A stretch of 64,000 nucleotides of DNA from Ch67 sp041395845 (lineage in GTDB: Bacteria; Pseudomonadota; Gammaproteobacteria; Pseudomonadales; Ketobacteraceae): assembly GCA_041395845.1 (NCBI GenBank), contig JAWKZS010000022.1, positions 9,159 to 73,158 on the forward strand, written 5' to 3'. The notes under the pieces were generated by a model, which worked only from the letters and a program-made list of their open reading frames with translations, was not told the DNA's origin and did not search any database. Position numbers and translations under genes: made by a program. Position 1 is the first letter of the stretch; each line of letters begins with the position of its first letter. Positions 9,588 through 17,796 of this stretch are shown one piece after another.

Positions 9588-9635
9588 ACTACCTCGCTGC
9601 ACTCCATGTTTTCACCACCTTGCGAGGACACACTC

Positions 9636-10118
9636 ATGCCGGCTGTCGATAAACCAATGCACAAGAACGGGGATTACTTTGTCGATTACGAAGAAAAAGT
9701 CTTTGAGGATGTGAAAGCGGCACCTGGTCAGAAAGCCCTGGTAACCTTTCACACCGTCGCGTTCGAAGGATCCATCGGATTCGTGAACATGCTGCAAGCC
9801 ACCCGCCTGCAGCGCAAAGGCTTCGAAACGTCGATCCTGCTGTACGGGCCAGGCGTCACCCTGGGTGTTCAGCGCGGCTTTCCCACCCTGGGGGATGAAG
9901 CCTTTCCCGGCCATCAGAATTTCAATAACCAGCTGAAGAAATTCATGGCCGAAGGCGGCAAGGTCTATGCGTGCCGGTTTGCACTGCAAGCCCTGTATGG
10001 ACACGGCGAACCGTCGCTGATCGAAGGCATTCGTCCGATCAACCCGCTGGACGTACTGGATCTGAAGCTGCTGCATATCCGGGACAATGCGGTGATCGTG
10101 GACACCTGGACCGTATAA
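9636..10118 (+). CDS. Sll0783/MSMEG_0572 family nitrogen-starvation response protein (first Nit1C gene)
   Basis: 160 residues starting at MPAVDKPMHKNGDYFVDYEE; the longer frame upstream runs through the promoter and operator and is not used. GCGAGGA lies just before the start. The sequence (TFHTVAFEGSIGFVNMLQATRLQRKGF, shortened here to its core features GSIGFVN and YGPGVTLGVQRGFP) matches the small protein that opens Nit1C clusters and is homologous to Synechocystis Sll0783, which is induced by nitrogen starvation. It resembles DsrE-like folds, but its biochemical role is not established. Ten bases separate it from the nitrilase gene, so they are cotranscribed. Confidence 0.88.
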   Translation: MPAVDKPMHKNGDYFVDYEEKVFEDVKAAPGQKALVTFHTVAFEGSIGFVNMLQATRLQRKGFETSILLYGPGVTLGVQRGFPTLGDEAFPGHQNFNNQLKKFMAEGGKVYACRFALQALYGHGEPSLIEGIRPINPLDVLDLKLLHIRDNAVIVDTWTV

Positions 10119-10128
10119 GAGGCCTGTC

Positions 10129-11133
10129 ATGTCATCACGTATCGTACGTGCCGCTGCCGCCCAACTCGCTCCCGATCTGGAAACGGCAAATGGCACCCTG
10201 CACAAGGTGCTGGACTGCATGGATGAAGCAGCCGCCAAAGGCGTCGAGCTGATCGTGTTTCCAGAAACCTTTCTGCCGTATTACCCGTATTTTTCGTTTG
10301 TGTATCCACCCGTGAAATGCGGGCCGGAACATCTGCGACTGTACGAGAATGCGGTAACGGTGCCAGGGCCAGTCACCGCTGCCATCGCCGAGCGTGCAAA
10401 AAAGCACGCGATGGTGGCAGTGGTGGGCGCGAACGAACGTGATCATGGCACCCTGTACAACACCCAGCTGGTCTTCGATGGCGATGGTCAGCTGGTATTG
10501 AAGCGGCGCAAGATCACGCCTACCTATCACGAGCGCATGATCTGGGGTCAGGGCGATGCCTCGGGCCTGAAAGTCGCGCAGACGAAAGTGGGCACCATCG
10601 GTGCGTTGGCCTGCTGGGAACATTACAACCCACTGGCACGCTACGCCCTGATGACCCAGCACGAAGAAATTCACTGCAGCCAGTTTCCCGGCTCACTGGT
10701 AGGGCCCATTTTTGCCGACCAGATCGAGGCCACCATCCGTCATCACGCACTGGAATCCGGTTGCTTTGTGGTGAATGCCACCGGCTGGCTGACCGACGAA
10801 CAGATTTATGCCATCACGCCGGATGAATCATTGCACAAGGGCCTGCGTGACGGCTGCAACACCGCGATCATTTCGCCGGAAGGCGTCCATCTGGCAGAAC
10901 CGCTGAAAAAAGGCGAAGGCCTGGTGATCGCGGATCTGGACATGAAACTGATCACCAAGCGCAAACGCATGATGGATTCCGTTGGCCATTACTCACGCCC
11001 GGAATTGCTGACGCTGCTGATCCGCGACGAACCCGGCCGTCACATCCAGACAATATCACCCGCGCCGTCCATTCAATCTGCCGCCAGTGAGGAATACCAT
11101 CATGACCGTTTCGAAGCAGCAGCTGCTCACTGA
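10129..11133 (+). CDS. nitC: Nit1-type nitrilase (Sll0784 family)
   Basis: 334 residues of the carbon-nitrogen hydrolase superfamily. The catalytic triad is visible: E46 in FPETFLPYYPY, K128 in KRRKITPTYHER, and nucleophile C162 in ACWEHYNPLARY. Nitrilases hydrolyse nitriles to carboxylic acid and ammonia. In Nit1C clusters this enzyme has been linked to cyanide assimilation as nitrogen source in Pseudomonas fluorescens (named nitC there, from memory) and the branch is noted for aliphatic nitriles. The 3-prime end overlaps the radical SAM gene by 32 bp. Function as a nitrilase is confident; the natural substrate is not known from sequence. Confidence 0.94.
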   Translation: MSSRIVRAAAAQLAPDLETANGTLHKVLDCMDEAAAKGVELIVFPETFLPYYPYFSFVYPPVKCGPEHLRLYENAVTVPGPVTAAIAERAKKHAMVAVVGANERDHGTLYNTQLVFDGDGQLVLKRRKITPTYHERMIWGQGDASGLKVAQTKVGTIGALACWEHYNPLARYALMTQHEEIHCSQFPGSLVGPIFADQIEATIRHHALESGCFVVNATGWLTDEQIYAITPDESLHKGLRDGCNTAIISPEGVHLAEPLKKGEGLVIADLDMKLITKRKRMMDSVGHYSRPELLTLLIRDEPGRHIQTISPAPSIQSAASEEYHHDRFEAAAAH

Positions 11134-12226
11134 ATTGCAAACCCACGGCATCCAGCTGGCGCAACCGGCGGATCTGCCACTGACGCGAAAAGGTGGCGCC
11201 GGCCCCAGTGATCATCAGGCTGTCGTGGTGGATGGTCAGACCCTGATGATTCCCGTGCACACTCACCGCGCCCAGCAATCACCGTTTGCGGTGGACACAT
11301 CATCTGCCACACCCAGAATCACCCGCAACGGCATACCCGTGGTGGATATCAGTTTTGCCAGCCGGCCACGTTTTTATGATCTGACCACTGCGGAAGGCAT
11401 TCCCTACTCGCACATTGCCACCCTGCACAGCACCGACGTGCTCGCCACCACCGTGCTGCAGAATTGCATCCGCTACGATCAGCCCGACACCGCCTGTCAA
11501 TTCTGCGCCATCGGCCAGTCACTGGCCGCAGGCAAAACCATCGCCCATAAGACCCCACAACAATTGGCGGAAGTAGCCAAGGCCGCCGTGGAACTGGATG
11601 GCGTCAAACACATGGTGATGACCACCGGCACTCCCGCCACCCATGATCGTGGCGCTACCGTATTGTGCGACAGCGTGCGCGCCGTGAAAGCCGCCGTGAA
11701 TATTCCGATCCAGGTGCAGTGCGAACCGCCCAAGGATCTGCACTGGCTAGATGAGTTGAAAAATGCCGGCGCCGATTCATTGGGCCTGCATCTGGAAGTG
11801 GTGAATTCCGACGTCCGTCGCCGCATCATGCCCAGCAAGGCCAACATCACCGTCGAAGAATACCTGCGCGCCTTTGCCTATGCCGTGCCCCTGTTCGGCC
11901 GCGGCCAGGTCAGCACCTACATTCTGGCGGGACTGGGCGATACCCAGGAAGAAATCCTCGCCATCTGCCAACAGTTGATTGCGCTCGGGGTGTACCCGTT
12001 CGTGGTGCCCTTTGTGCCGATTGCCGGTACCGCGCTGGAGCACCATCCATCACCCGACAGCGCCTTCATGGCCAGCATTCTGGAACCGCTCGCACAACTG
12101 CTGGCGGCAGGCGATCTGCTGTCAGAAAACGTGACTGCGGGCTGCGCGCGCTGCGGTGCCTGCTCGTCCCTGAAAAGTTACGAATCCCGCCACAAGGCGG
12201 CACGCAGCGCCAGCGCGGAGGCCTGA
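11102..12226 (+). CDS. MSMEG_0568 family radical SAM protein (Nit1C)
   Basis: 374 residues. I place the start at ATG 11102, preceded by GAGGAA, inside the end of the nitrilase gene. The cysteines expected to bind the SAM-coordinating [4Fe-4S] cluster are C122, C132 and C135 (CIRYDQPDTACQFC), a CX9CX2C spacing instead of the usual CX3CX2C. A second group, C348, C351 and C354 (GCARCGACSS), near the C terminus could hold an auxiliary cluster. This is the conserved radical SAM member of Nit1C; its reaction is not established. Position between nitrilase and acetyltransferase suggests it makes or modifies the nitrile substrate. Confidence 0.9.
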   Translation: MTVSKQQLLTELQTHGIQLAQPADLPLTRKGGAGPSDHQAVVVDGQTLMIPVHTHRAQQSPFAVDTSSATPRITRNGIPVVDISFASRPRFYDLTTAEGIPYSHIATLHSTDVLATTVLQNCIRYDQPDTACQFCAIGQSLAAGKTIAHKTPQQLAEVAKAAVELDGVKHMVMTTGTPATHDRGATVLCDSVRAVKAAVNIPIQVQCEPPKDLHWLDELKNAGADSLGLHLEVVNSDVRRRIMPSKANITVEEYLRAFAYAVPLFGRGQVSTYILAGLGDTQEEILAICQQLIALGVYPFVVPFVPIAGTALEHHPSPDSAFMASILEPLAQLLAAGDLLSENVTAGCARCGACSSLKSYESRHKAARSASAEA

Positions 12227-12229
12227 CCC

Positions 12230-12835
12230 ATGACGGTTCTGCAATTTCCTGCCACCCATTCCGATTTCACCATCAAGTGGGCCTCACTGGATTGGGAAAT
12301 CCGCGAAGCTCACGCTTTGCGCCGCGCCGTTTTCTGTAGCGAACAGAAGCTGTTTGATGACAGCGATCAGGATGACATCGACAGTCACGCCCAATGCATC
12401 GTGGCCATTGCCAACCATGGTGGCTGGCCCGATCAGGTGGTGGGTACCGTGCGCATTCATCAGTACAGCGCGGGCGTCTGGTGGGGTTCCCGGCTGGCGG
12501 TCAAAAACGGCTTCCGCCATCGCTCCGGCATCGGCGCAGCGTTGATCAAACTGGCAGTGAGCAGCGCCAACGGTTTGGGCTGTTCACAATTCTTTGCCCA
12601 GGTACAGCAGCAGAACGAAGCCCTGTTCCAGCGCCTGCACTGGCACAGCCGTTACACGTTGCACGTACGCCAGCATCCCCACGTGATGATGGAGGCCGAT
12701 CTGAGCCGCTATCCCCCCTGCCACACGCCGTATCAGGGCATGATGCTGAAAGGTCCGCTGGCGATTGCGCCGGATGAAATTGCGCCCTGCCTTTTGCATC
12801 TGCCCGAGGAACCACCGCGTCATGTGGCTCACTGA
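12230..12835 (+). CDS. MSMEG_0567/Sll0786 family GNAT N-acetyltransferase (Nit1C)
   Basis: 201 residues with a GNAT fold. The N-terminal strand-helix ends in EIREAHALRRAVFCSEQKLF, followed by the acyl-CoA binding region SRLAVKNGFRHRSGIGAALIK, in which RSGIGA is the pyrophosphate loop. It begins 3 bp after the radical SAM stop and overlaps the next gene by 14 bp. In some organisms this protein is fused to the AIR synthase-like protein that follows here, which supports a joint role. The substrate of acetylation is unknown. Confidence 0.88.
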   Translation: MTVLQFPATHSDFTIKWASLDWEIREAHALRRAVFCSEQKLFDDSDQDDIDSHAQCIVAIANHGGWPDQVVGTVRIHQYSAGVWWGSRLAVKNGFRHRSGIGAALIKLAVSSANGLGCSQFFAQVQQQNEALFQRLHWHSRYTLHVRQHPHVMMEADLSRYPPCHTPYQGMMLKGPLAIAPDEIAPCLLHLPEEPPRHVAH

Positions 12836-13784
12836 ACTGCTCGACCAGGTGCGCGACAGCGCCGGACTGCACTACAAGACCGAAATCCAGTTGGTAGCGC
12901 AACACCTGGGCGATGCATTTCCAGCGCCGTTTCCCAACGGCGATGACGCCGCCGTTATTCCCAACGGTGACCAATTCGATCTGCTGGCCGGTGAAGGTTT
13001 CATTGATGCCTTTGTCAGCGCCGATCCGTGGTTTGCCGGCTGGTGTGGAGTGATGGTGAATGTCAGCGACATCGCTGCCATGGGTGGCCGGCCAGTAGCG
13101 ATCGTGAATGCCTTGTGGGGCGGTAACGACGACGCCACCGCCGCTGTACTGCGCGGCATGGCAGCCGCATCAAACGCCTACCAGGTGCCCATCGTCGGCG
13201 GTCACACCAATCTGCGCACAGCACAGCCACGGCTGGCCGTATCGATTCTCGGCCGCGCCCATCGCCTGCTCGATGCGTTCGCGGCAAAGTCGGATCAGAT
13301 GCTGGTGGCAGCAATCGATCTGCGCGGCGCCTATCAGCCACCGTTCAATAACTGGAATGCCGCCACCACGGCGCCACCACAACGGTTGCGGGGTGATATC
13401 GAATTATTGCCGATCGCGGCAGAGCGAAACCTTGCGACGGCTGCCAAGGATATCAGCCAGGCGGGATTATTGGGCACCTGCGTGATGCTGCTGGAATCAT
13501 CGCAATTGGGGGCGGATATCAACCTGCACGCCATTCCCAAACCCGACACAGTGGCATGGCAGCAATGGCTCACCAGCTTTCCCAGCTTTGGCTATCTGCT
13601 GACAACCGATGCCGACAAGGTGGATCAACTGCTCGCCCTGTTCCACCAACGCGACATTGCGGCCAATGTCATCGGCACCCTGAATGGCAGCGGCCAGTGT
13701 CGCGTGCGCGCCGACGCTGACAGCGCATTATTCTGGGACATCAATACCACGCCTCTCACAGCCATGAGGAAGCCCCATGCCTGA
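12822..13784 (+). CDS. Sll0787 family AIR synthase-related protein (Nit1C)
   Basis: 320 residues from ATG 12822 (MWLTELLDQVRDSAGL), with GAGGAA upstream inside the acetyltransferase gene; a longer in-frame start would read through that gene. The sequence has the PurM/ThiL-like ATP-binding fold: NGDDAAVIPNGD near the N terminus, then VNVSDIAAMGGRPVAIVNALWG and VGGHTNLR. Members of this superfamily (PurM, ThiL, SelD, HypE) phosphorylate or activate carbonyl or carbamoyl groups using ATP. The Nit1C member has no assigned reaction. Cotranscribed with its neighbours through overlapping ends. Confidence 0.88.
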   Translation: MWLTELLDQVRDSAGLHYKTEIQLVAQHLGDAFPAPFPNGDDAAVIPNGDQFDLLAGEGFIDAFVSADPWFAGWCGVMVNVSDIAAMGGRPVAIVNALWGGNDDATAAVLRGMAAASNAYQVPIVGGHTNLRTAQPRLAVSILGRAHRLLDAFAAKSDQMLVAAIDLRGAYQPPFNNWNAATTAPPQRLRGDIELLPIAAERNLATAAKDISQAGLLGTCVMLLESSQLGADINLHAIPKPDTVAWQQWLTSFPSFGYLLTTDADKVDQLLALFHQRDIAANVIGTLNGSGQCRVRADADSALFWDINTTPLTAMRKPHA

Positions 13785-14058
13785 AACCTATTTCGATGTG
13801 CGCTGGCCCGATGGTCGCGAGGAAACCTGCTATTCGCCTTCCAGCGTGATCGCAGATTTTTTTCAGCCGGAAACCACTTATCCGCTGGCGGAATTTCTGT
13901 CCCGCAGCGAACGAGCGCTGTCCATCGCCAGCGAACGGGTAAAACAGAAATACGGTTACTACTGCTCGAGCGCTGCGGATCAGCTGCAACGCATCCAGCA
14001 AACCGCTACACAATTTTCCGGTCAGGGTGCCGTCACGGTCCTGCGCATTCACGGCTGA
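13777..14058 (+). CDS. MSMEG_0570 family small protein (Nit1C)
   Basis: 93 residues, starting MPETYFDVRWPDG with AGGAAG upstream, overlapping the preceding gene by 8 bp. It matches the small Nit1C family protein characterised by a WPDG start and a GYYCSSA segment. No catalytic motif is evident. It is a constant member of Nit1C clusters, so it probably acts as a subunit or accessory factor to one of the enzymes. Confidence 0.87.
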   Translation: MPETYFDVRWPDGREETCYSPSSVIADFFQPETTYPLAEFLSRSERALSIASERVKQKYGYYCSSAADQLQRIQQTATQFSGQGAVTVLRIHG

Positions 14059-14081
14059 TCCGATCACACCAGGAGACGAAC

Positions 14082-15374
14082 ATGAAACACCATAGCGTTA
14101 TCATCGTCGGCGGAGGTCAGGCAGGCCTGTCCATCAGCTACTATTGCCAGCAGCACGGCATCGATCATCTGGTGCTGGAAAAAAATCACGTCATGCATGC
14201 ATGGAAAGAAAAACGCTGGGATTCTTTCACCCTGGTGACACCCAACTGGCAATGCCTGCTACCAGGCCATCCCTACCAGGGCAATGATCCCGACGGCTTC
14301 ATGAAGCGCGACGAAATCATCGCATACCTGGATGCCTTTGCCGAAAAAGTGAAAGCCCCCGTACTGGAAAATACTGCCGTGACACGCATCCGGCATGATG
14401 GCGAACATTATCAGATCGAAACCACCAGCGGCCCGTTCAGCGCCGACCAGGTGGTGGTGGCATCCGGCAGTTATCAGACACCGGTGGTCCCCCGCTATGC
14501 GGAAAAACTGCCTGCGCACATTCAGCAATTGCACTCCGAACAGTACAAGAACCCCGGGCAACTGGGCAGCGGCGCCGTGCTGGTAGTGGGTTCCGGTCAG
14601 TCCGGTGCACAGATCGCCGAGGATCTGCATCTGGCGGGCAAGCAGGTCTTGCTGGCGGTGGGCGACGCACCCCGCTGCGCACGCTTTTACCGTGGCCGCG
14701 ACGTGGTCGCCTGGCTGACCGACATGAAATACTACGACCTGCCGGTACACGAACATCCACTGAAGGAAGGCGTACGGGACAATACCAATCACTATGTCAC
14801 CGGACGCGACGGCGGCCGCGATATCGATCTGCGGAAGTTCGCCAGCGAAGGCATGGCGCTGTACGGCAAGCTGGAAGACTTCGACGGTGAGCAATTCCAT
14901 TTCACGCCCAATCTGGCCCGCGTACTCGACAGTGCCGACAACACCTACAACAGCATCAACGAACGGATCGACCAGTTCATCGCTGCCAAGGGCATCGACG
15001 CACCGCCCCCCAGTCGTTATGAACCGGTGTGGCAACCGCCGCAGGAAAGGGCAACCCTGGCCCTGGCCGAGGCGAACATTACCGACGTGATCTGGTGCAT
15101 CGGATTCACGCCGGATTATCGCTGGCTGGATGTGCCGGTGTTCAACGGTCGCGGTTATCCCGCCCACCAGCGCGGCATTACTCCCTTCCCGGGTCTGTAT
15201 TTCATCGGCCTGCCCTGGCTCTACACCTGGGGCTCGGGCCGCTTTTCGGGTATCGACGTGGATGCGCGCCACGTGGTGGAGGTCATCGCCGGACGGCTGG
15301 CGCAGACAAAAGCGAAATGCCCGCCTCCCAAAGTGAAGATGAATCCCTGCATTGCGGCAGCGCTGGCGGACTGA
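14082..15374 (+). CDS. MSMEG_0569 family FAD-dependent oxidoreductase (Nit1C)
   Basis: 430 residues of the flavin monooxygenase-like class. The FAD dinucleotide fold is IIVGGGQAGLSIS at the N terminus and the NADPH fold is VVGSGQSGAQIAEDL near residue 167. A late VIWCIGFTPDYRW is the usual third FAD-contact segment. AGGAGA precedes the ATG. It is the last gene of the Nit1C cluster and might oxidise an amine or oxime to supply a nitrile, but that is inference. Its stop codon is the first base group of a 9-bp tandem repeat. Confidence 0.92.
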   Translation: MKHHSVIIVGGGQAGLSISYYCQQHGIDHLVLEKNHVMHAWKEKRWDSFTLVTPNWQCLLPGHPYQGNDPDGFMKRDEIIAYLDAFAEKVKAPVLENTAVTRIRHDGEHYQIETTSGPFSADQVVVASGSYQTPVVPRYAEKLPAHIQQLHSEQYKNPGQLGSGAVLVVGSGQSGAQIAEDLHLAGKQVLLAVGDAPRCARFYRGRDVVAWLTDMKYYDLPVHEHPLKEGVRDNTNHYVTGRDGGRDIDLRKFASEGMALYGKLEDFDGEQFHFTPNLARVLDSADNTYNSINERIDQFIAAKGIDAPPPSRYEPVWQPPQERATLALAEANITDVIWCIGFTPDYRWLDVPVFNGRGYPAHQRGITPFPGLYFIGLPWLYTWGSGRFSGIDVDARHVVEVIAGRLAQTKAKCPPPKVKMNPCIAAALAD

Positions 15375-15425
15375 AACGCGCGGAACGACGGGAACGACTG
15401 AAACGATGGAAACGACGGAAACGCA
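15372..15425. repeat. 9-bp tandem repeat, six units
   Basis: Six consecutive 9-mers based on GGAAACGAC run from 15372 to 15425 (TGAAACGCG, CGGAACGAC, GGGAACGAC, TGAAACGAT, GGAAACGAC, GGAAACGCA). The repeat begins at the stop codon of the Nit1C oxidoreductase and ends 9 bp before the end of the convergent pcm gene. No function is evident; unit copies are diverged, so the array is not very recent. Confidence 0.8.
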
Positions 15426-15434
15426 GGAGAGCCC

Positions 15435-16103
15435 TCAGCGCTCCCCGGTCAGCGGCACAAAGCGCACGCCGATGGTGTCGCTGACTTCAACCTTGCCGTC
15501 GGCGTGTTTGCGCACGCATTTGAGCACTTCCCCCTGGCTTGGCTCGCGCACCGGAATCACCATGCGGCCACCGGGCGCCAACTGTTGCAGCAACGGGTCG
15601 GGAATATCATCTGCCGTTGCCGCCACCAGAATGGCATCGAACGGTGCCTCCTCCTGCCAGCCGTAATAGCCATCAGCCTGACGCACACTGACATTCTCGT
15701 AGCCCAGACTTTCCAGCCGGTTGGCAGCGGTCTTGGCCAGTTCCGGCAGGATTTCCACCGAGTAGACCTGCCGGCACAGCAGGGACAGGATCGCGCTCTG
15801 ATAACCGCAGCCGGTACCGATTTCCAGAACCCGGTCAGTGGGCTGCAAGGCCAGCAGTTCCGTCATCAGGGCGACAATGAAGGGTTGCGAGATGGTCTGG
15901 CCGTGGCCAATGGGCAGGGGGGCGTTGGCGTAGGCGTTATCCTGAAAGGCTTTCTGGACGAACAGATGTCGTGGCACCTCGGCCAGCGCCTCCATCACCC
16001 GCGGCGATGGGGCGTCGACTCCGGTCGAGGCGGCGGTCTGACGAAAGTCACTGCGAATCAGGCCCGGCAACCGTTCGCGCTGGGCGTCCATTGCTCTGCT
16101 CAT
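15435..16103 (-). CDS. pcm: Protein-L-isoaspartate O-methyltransferase
   Basis: 222 residues from the ATG at 16103, preceded by GGGGGAA; a longer frame has no comparable ribosome site. The enzyme methylates isoaspartyl residues to repair aged proteins. Typical motifs are present: the active-site loop PLPIGHGQTISQPFIVA and the SAM-binding VLEIGTGCGYQSA, followed by VYSVEI and GGRMVIPV. It converges on the Nit1C cluster across the 9-bp repeat. A small lipoprotein gene lies 56 bp upstream on the same strand. Confidence 0.95.
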   Translation of the reverse strand: MSRAMDAQRERLPGLIRSDFRQTAASTGVDAPSPRVMEALAEVPRHLFVQKAFQDNAYANAPLPIGHGQTISQPFIVALMTELLALQPTDRVLEIGTGCGYQSAILSLLCRQVYSVEILPELAKTAANRLESLGYENVSVRQADGYYGWQEEAPFDAILVAATADDIPDPLLQQLAPGGRMVIPVREPSQGEVLKCVRKHADGKVEVSDTIGVRFVPLTGER

Positions 16104-16159
16104 GCTGAATTCCCCCAACTGGGTACTGTTCAAGCATAGCAGGCCCGGACGCCCGCCGA

Positions 16160-16408
16160 TCACTCCAGACCTTTCTTCGACAGCGAGATGGCCTTTTCAC
16201 CCAGGTACTTCACCCGGATGTACTTTTCCTCGCTGCCCCACTCGCAGGCGCGGAAACCCAGGGTTTCCTCACATTTGTCGGCGCTGCCGATCACCGCTTC
16301 GATTTCCTCGATGGTCATGCCAGTCTTGAGTTTGGCGTAGTTGGCCTCGGTGAGTTTGCTGCACCCGGCCAGGGCCAGCGCCATCATCATCACGAATACT
16401 GCACGCAT
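16160..16408 (-). CDS. Small SmpA/OmlA-like lipoprotein (DUF3862-like)
   Basis: 82 residues. The signal peptide MRAVFVMMMALALAGC ends in a lipobox with the lipidated Cys at residue 16. The mature part, YAKLKTGMTIEEIEAVIGS and later CEWGSEEKYIRVKYLG, has the typical beta-lactamase-inhibitor-like fold pattern shared with SmpA/BamE and DUF3862 proteins. AAGGAG precedes the start. It probably resides in the outer membrane or periplasm. No specific function can be given. It follows mpl by 17 bp and is likely cotranscribed with it. Confidence 0.8.
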   Translation of the reverse strand: MRAVFVMMMALALAGCSKLTEANYAKLKTGMTIEEIEAVIGSADKCEETLGFRACEWGSEEKYIRVKYLGEKAISLSKKGLE

Positions 16409-16425
16409 GTGTTAACTCCTTGGTT

Positions 16426-17787
16426 TTATTGACTGAATCGGGCGATCAGGGCGGCGGCCATCTTGCCGTGGATGCCGCCAAAGCCGCCGTTGCTCATGAT
16501 CACCACATGATCACCGGACTGCACCTGGCCGATCACCCGTGTCACGATGCCCTCGATGCTGTCCACCACCGCGGCCGGCACGCTACTGGCGGCCACCACG
16601 CTGTCCAGACCCCAGCTGAGGCCCGGCGGCTGGTACCAGATCACCTCATCGGCAATCGAGGCCGCCGGCGCCAGGGCGCTCTTGTGCACTCCCAGCCGCA
16701 TGGTGTTGGAGCGGGGTTCGATCACCGCGATGATGCGGCCGTTCTTCACCCGCTTGCGCAGCCCTTCCAGCGTGGTACGGATCGCCGTCGGGTGATGGGC
16801 GAAGTCGTCGTACACCGTGACGCCACCGGCCTGGGCGATGACTTCCATCCGCCGCTTCACGCCGCCGAAATTCGATAACGCTTCCACCGCCAGTTCCGGC
16901 TTCACCCCGGCATGGCGGGCGGCAGCGATGGCGGCCAGGCCATTGCTGACACTGTGTTCACCGGTCATGTCCCAGCGCACGGTGCCAAAGGTCTTGCCCT
17001 CGAAACTCACCTCGAACACCGAGCCATCGGCCTCGATCAGCTTGGCCTGCCAGCCCCGCTCGCCGATCACCTCCACCGGGGTCCAGCAGCCCATGGCCAC
17101 CACTTCCGCCAGGTTCACGTCATTCTGGGGATGGATGATCAGGCCATTGCCGGGCACGGTACGGATCACATGGTGAAACTGCTTCTGGATGGCTTTGACG
17201 TCTTCAAAGATGTCGGCGTGATCAAATTCCAGGTTGTTGCAGATCAGGGTACGCGGCATGTAGTGGACGAACTTGGAGCGCTTGTCGAAAAACGCGGAAT
17301 CGTATTCGTCCGCCTCGATCACGAAAAACGGGTCCTTGCCCAGGCGGGCGGACACGTCGAAATTCTTCGGCACGCCGCCGATCAGGTAGCCCGGCTCCAG
17401 CCCCGCCTGCTCCAGAATCCAGGTCACCATGGTGGTGGTCGTGGTCTTGCCGTGGGTGCCGGACACGCCGATCACCCAGCGCCCCTGCAGCACGTGATCG
17501 CGCAGCCACTGGGGTCCGCTGGTATAGGCCAGGCCACGGTTGAGCATGTACTCCACCGCCGGATTGCCCCGGGACATGGCGTTGCCGACGATCACCAGAT
17601 CCGGCGCCGGGTCCAGATGGGCGGGGTCATAGCCTTCCAGCAGCTCGATGCCCTGCTGCTCCAGCTGCGTGCTCATGGGGGGATAGACGTTGGCGTCCGA
17701 TCCACTCACCCGGTGGCCCAGCGCCTTGGCCAGCACTGCAAGACTGCCCATGAAGGTGCCGCAGATACCGAGAAAATGCAGATGCAT
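16426..17787 (-). CDS. mpl: UDP-N-acetylmuramate:L-alanyl-gamma-D-glutamyl-meso-diaminopimelate ligase
   Basis: 453 residues, a Mur ligase family enzyme that joins recycled murein tripeptide to UDP-MurNAc. The N terminus MHLHFLGICGTFMG is typical of Mpl. The ATP P-loop is GVSGTHGKTTTTTM, with later EADEYDSAFFDKRSKF and YDDFAHHPTAIR. AAGGAGATTTC precedes the ATG. It is the first of a likely two-gene unit with the small lipoprotein and lies 9 bp after a membrane protein gene. Confidence 0.97.
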   Translation of the reverse strand: MHLHFLGICGTFMGSLAVLAKALGHRVSGSDANVYPPMSTQLEQQGIELLEGYDPAHLDPAPDLVIVGNAMSRGNPAVEYMLNRGLAYTSGPQWLRDHVLQGRWVIGVSGTHGKTTTTTMVTWILEQAGLEPGYLIGGVPKNFDVSARLGKDPFFVIEADEYDSAFFDKRSKFVHYMPRTLICNNLEFDHADIFEDVKAIQKQFHHVIRTVPGNGLIIHPQNDVNLAEVVAMGCWTPVEVIGERGWQAKLIEADGSVFEVSFEGKTFGTVRWDMTGEHSVSNGLAAIAAARHAGVKPELAVEALSNFGGVKRRMEVIAQAGGVTVYDDFAHHPTAIRTTLEGLRKRVKNGRIIAVIEPRSNTMRLGVHKSALAPAASIADEVIWYQPPGLSWGLDSVVAASSVPAAVVDSIEGIVTRVIGQVQSGDHVVIMSNGGFGGIHGKMAAALIARFSQ

Positions 17788-17796
17788 GAAATCTCC

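Noticed and set aside
9366..9635. Longer in-frame N terminus for the first Nit1C protein
   Set aside because: It would cover the operator repeats and the sigma-54 promoter; the family starts at the ATG 9636 with a ribosome site.
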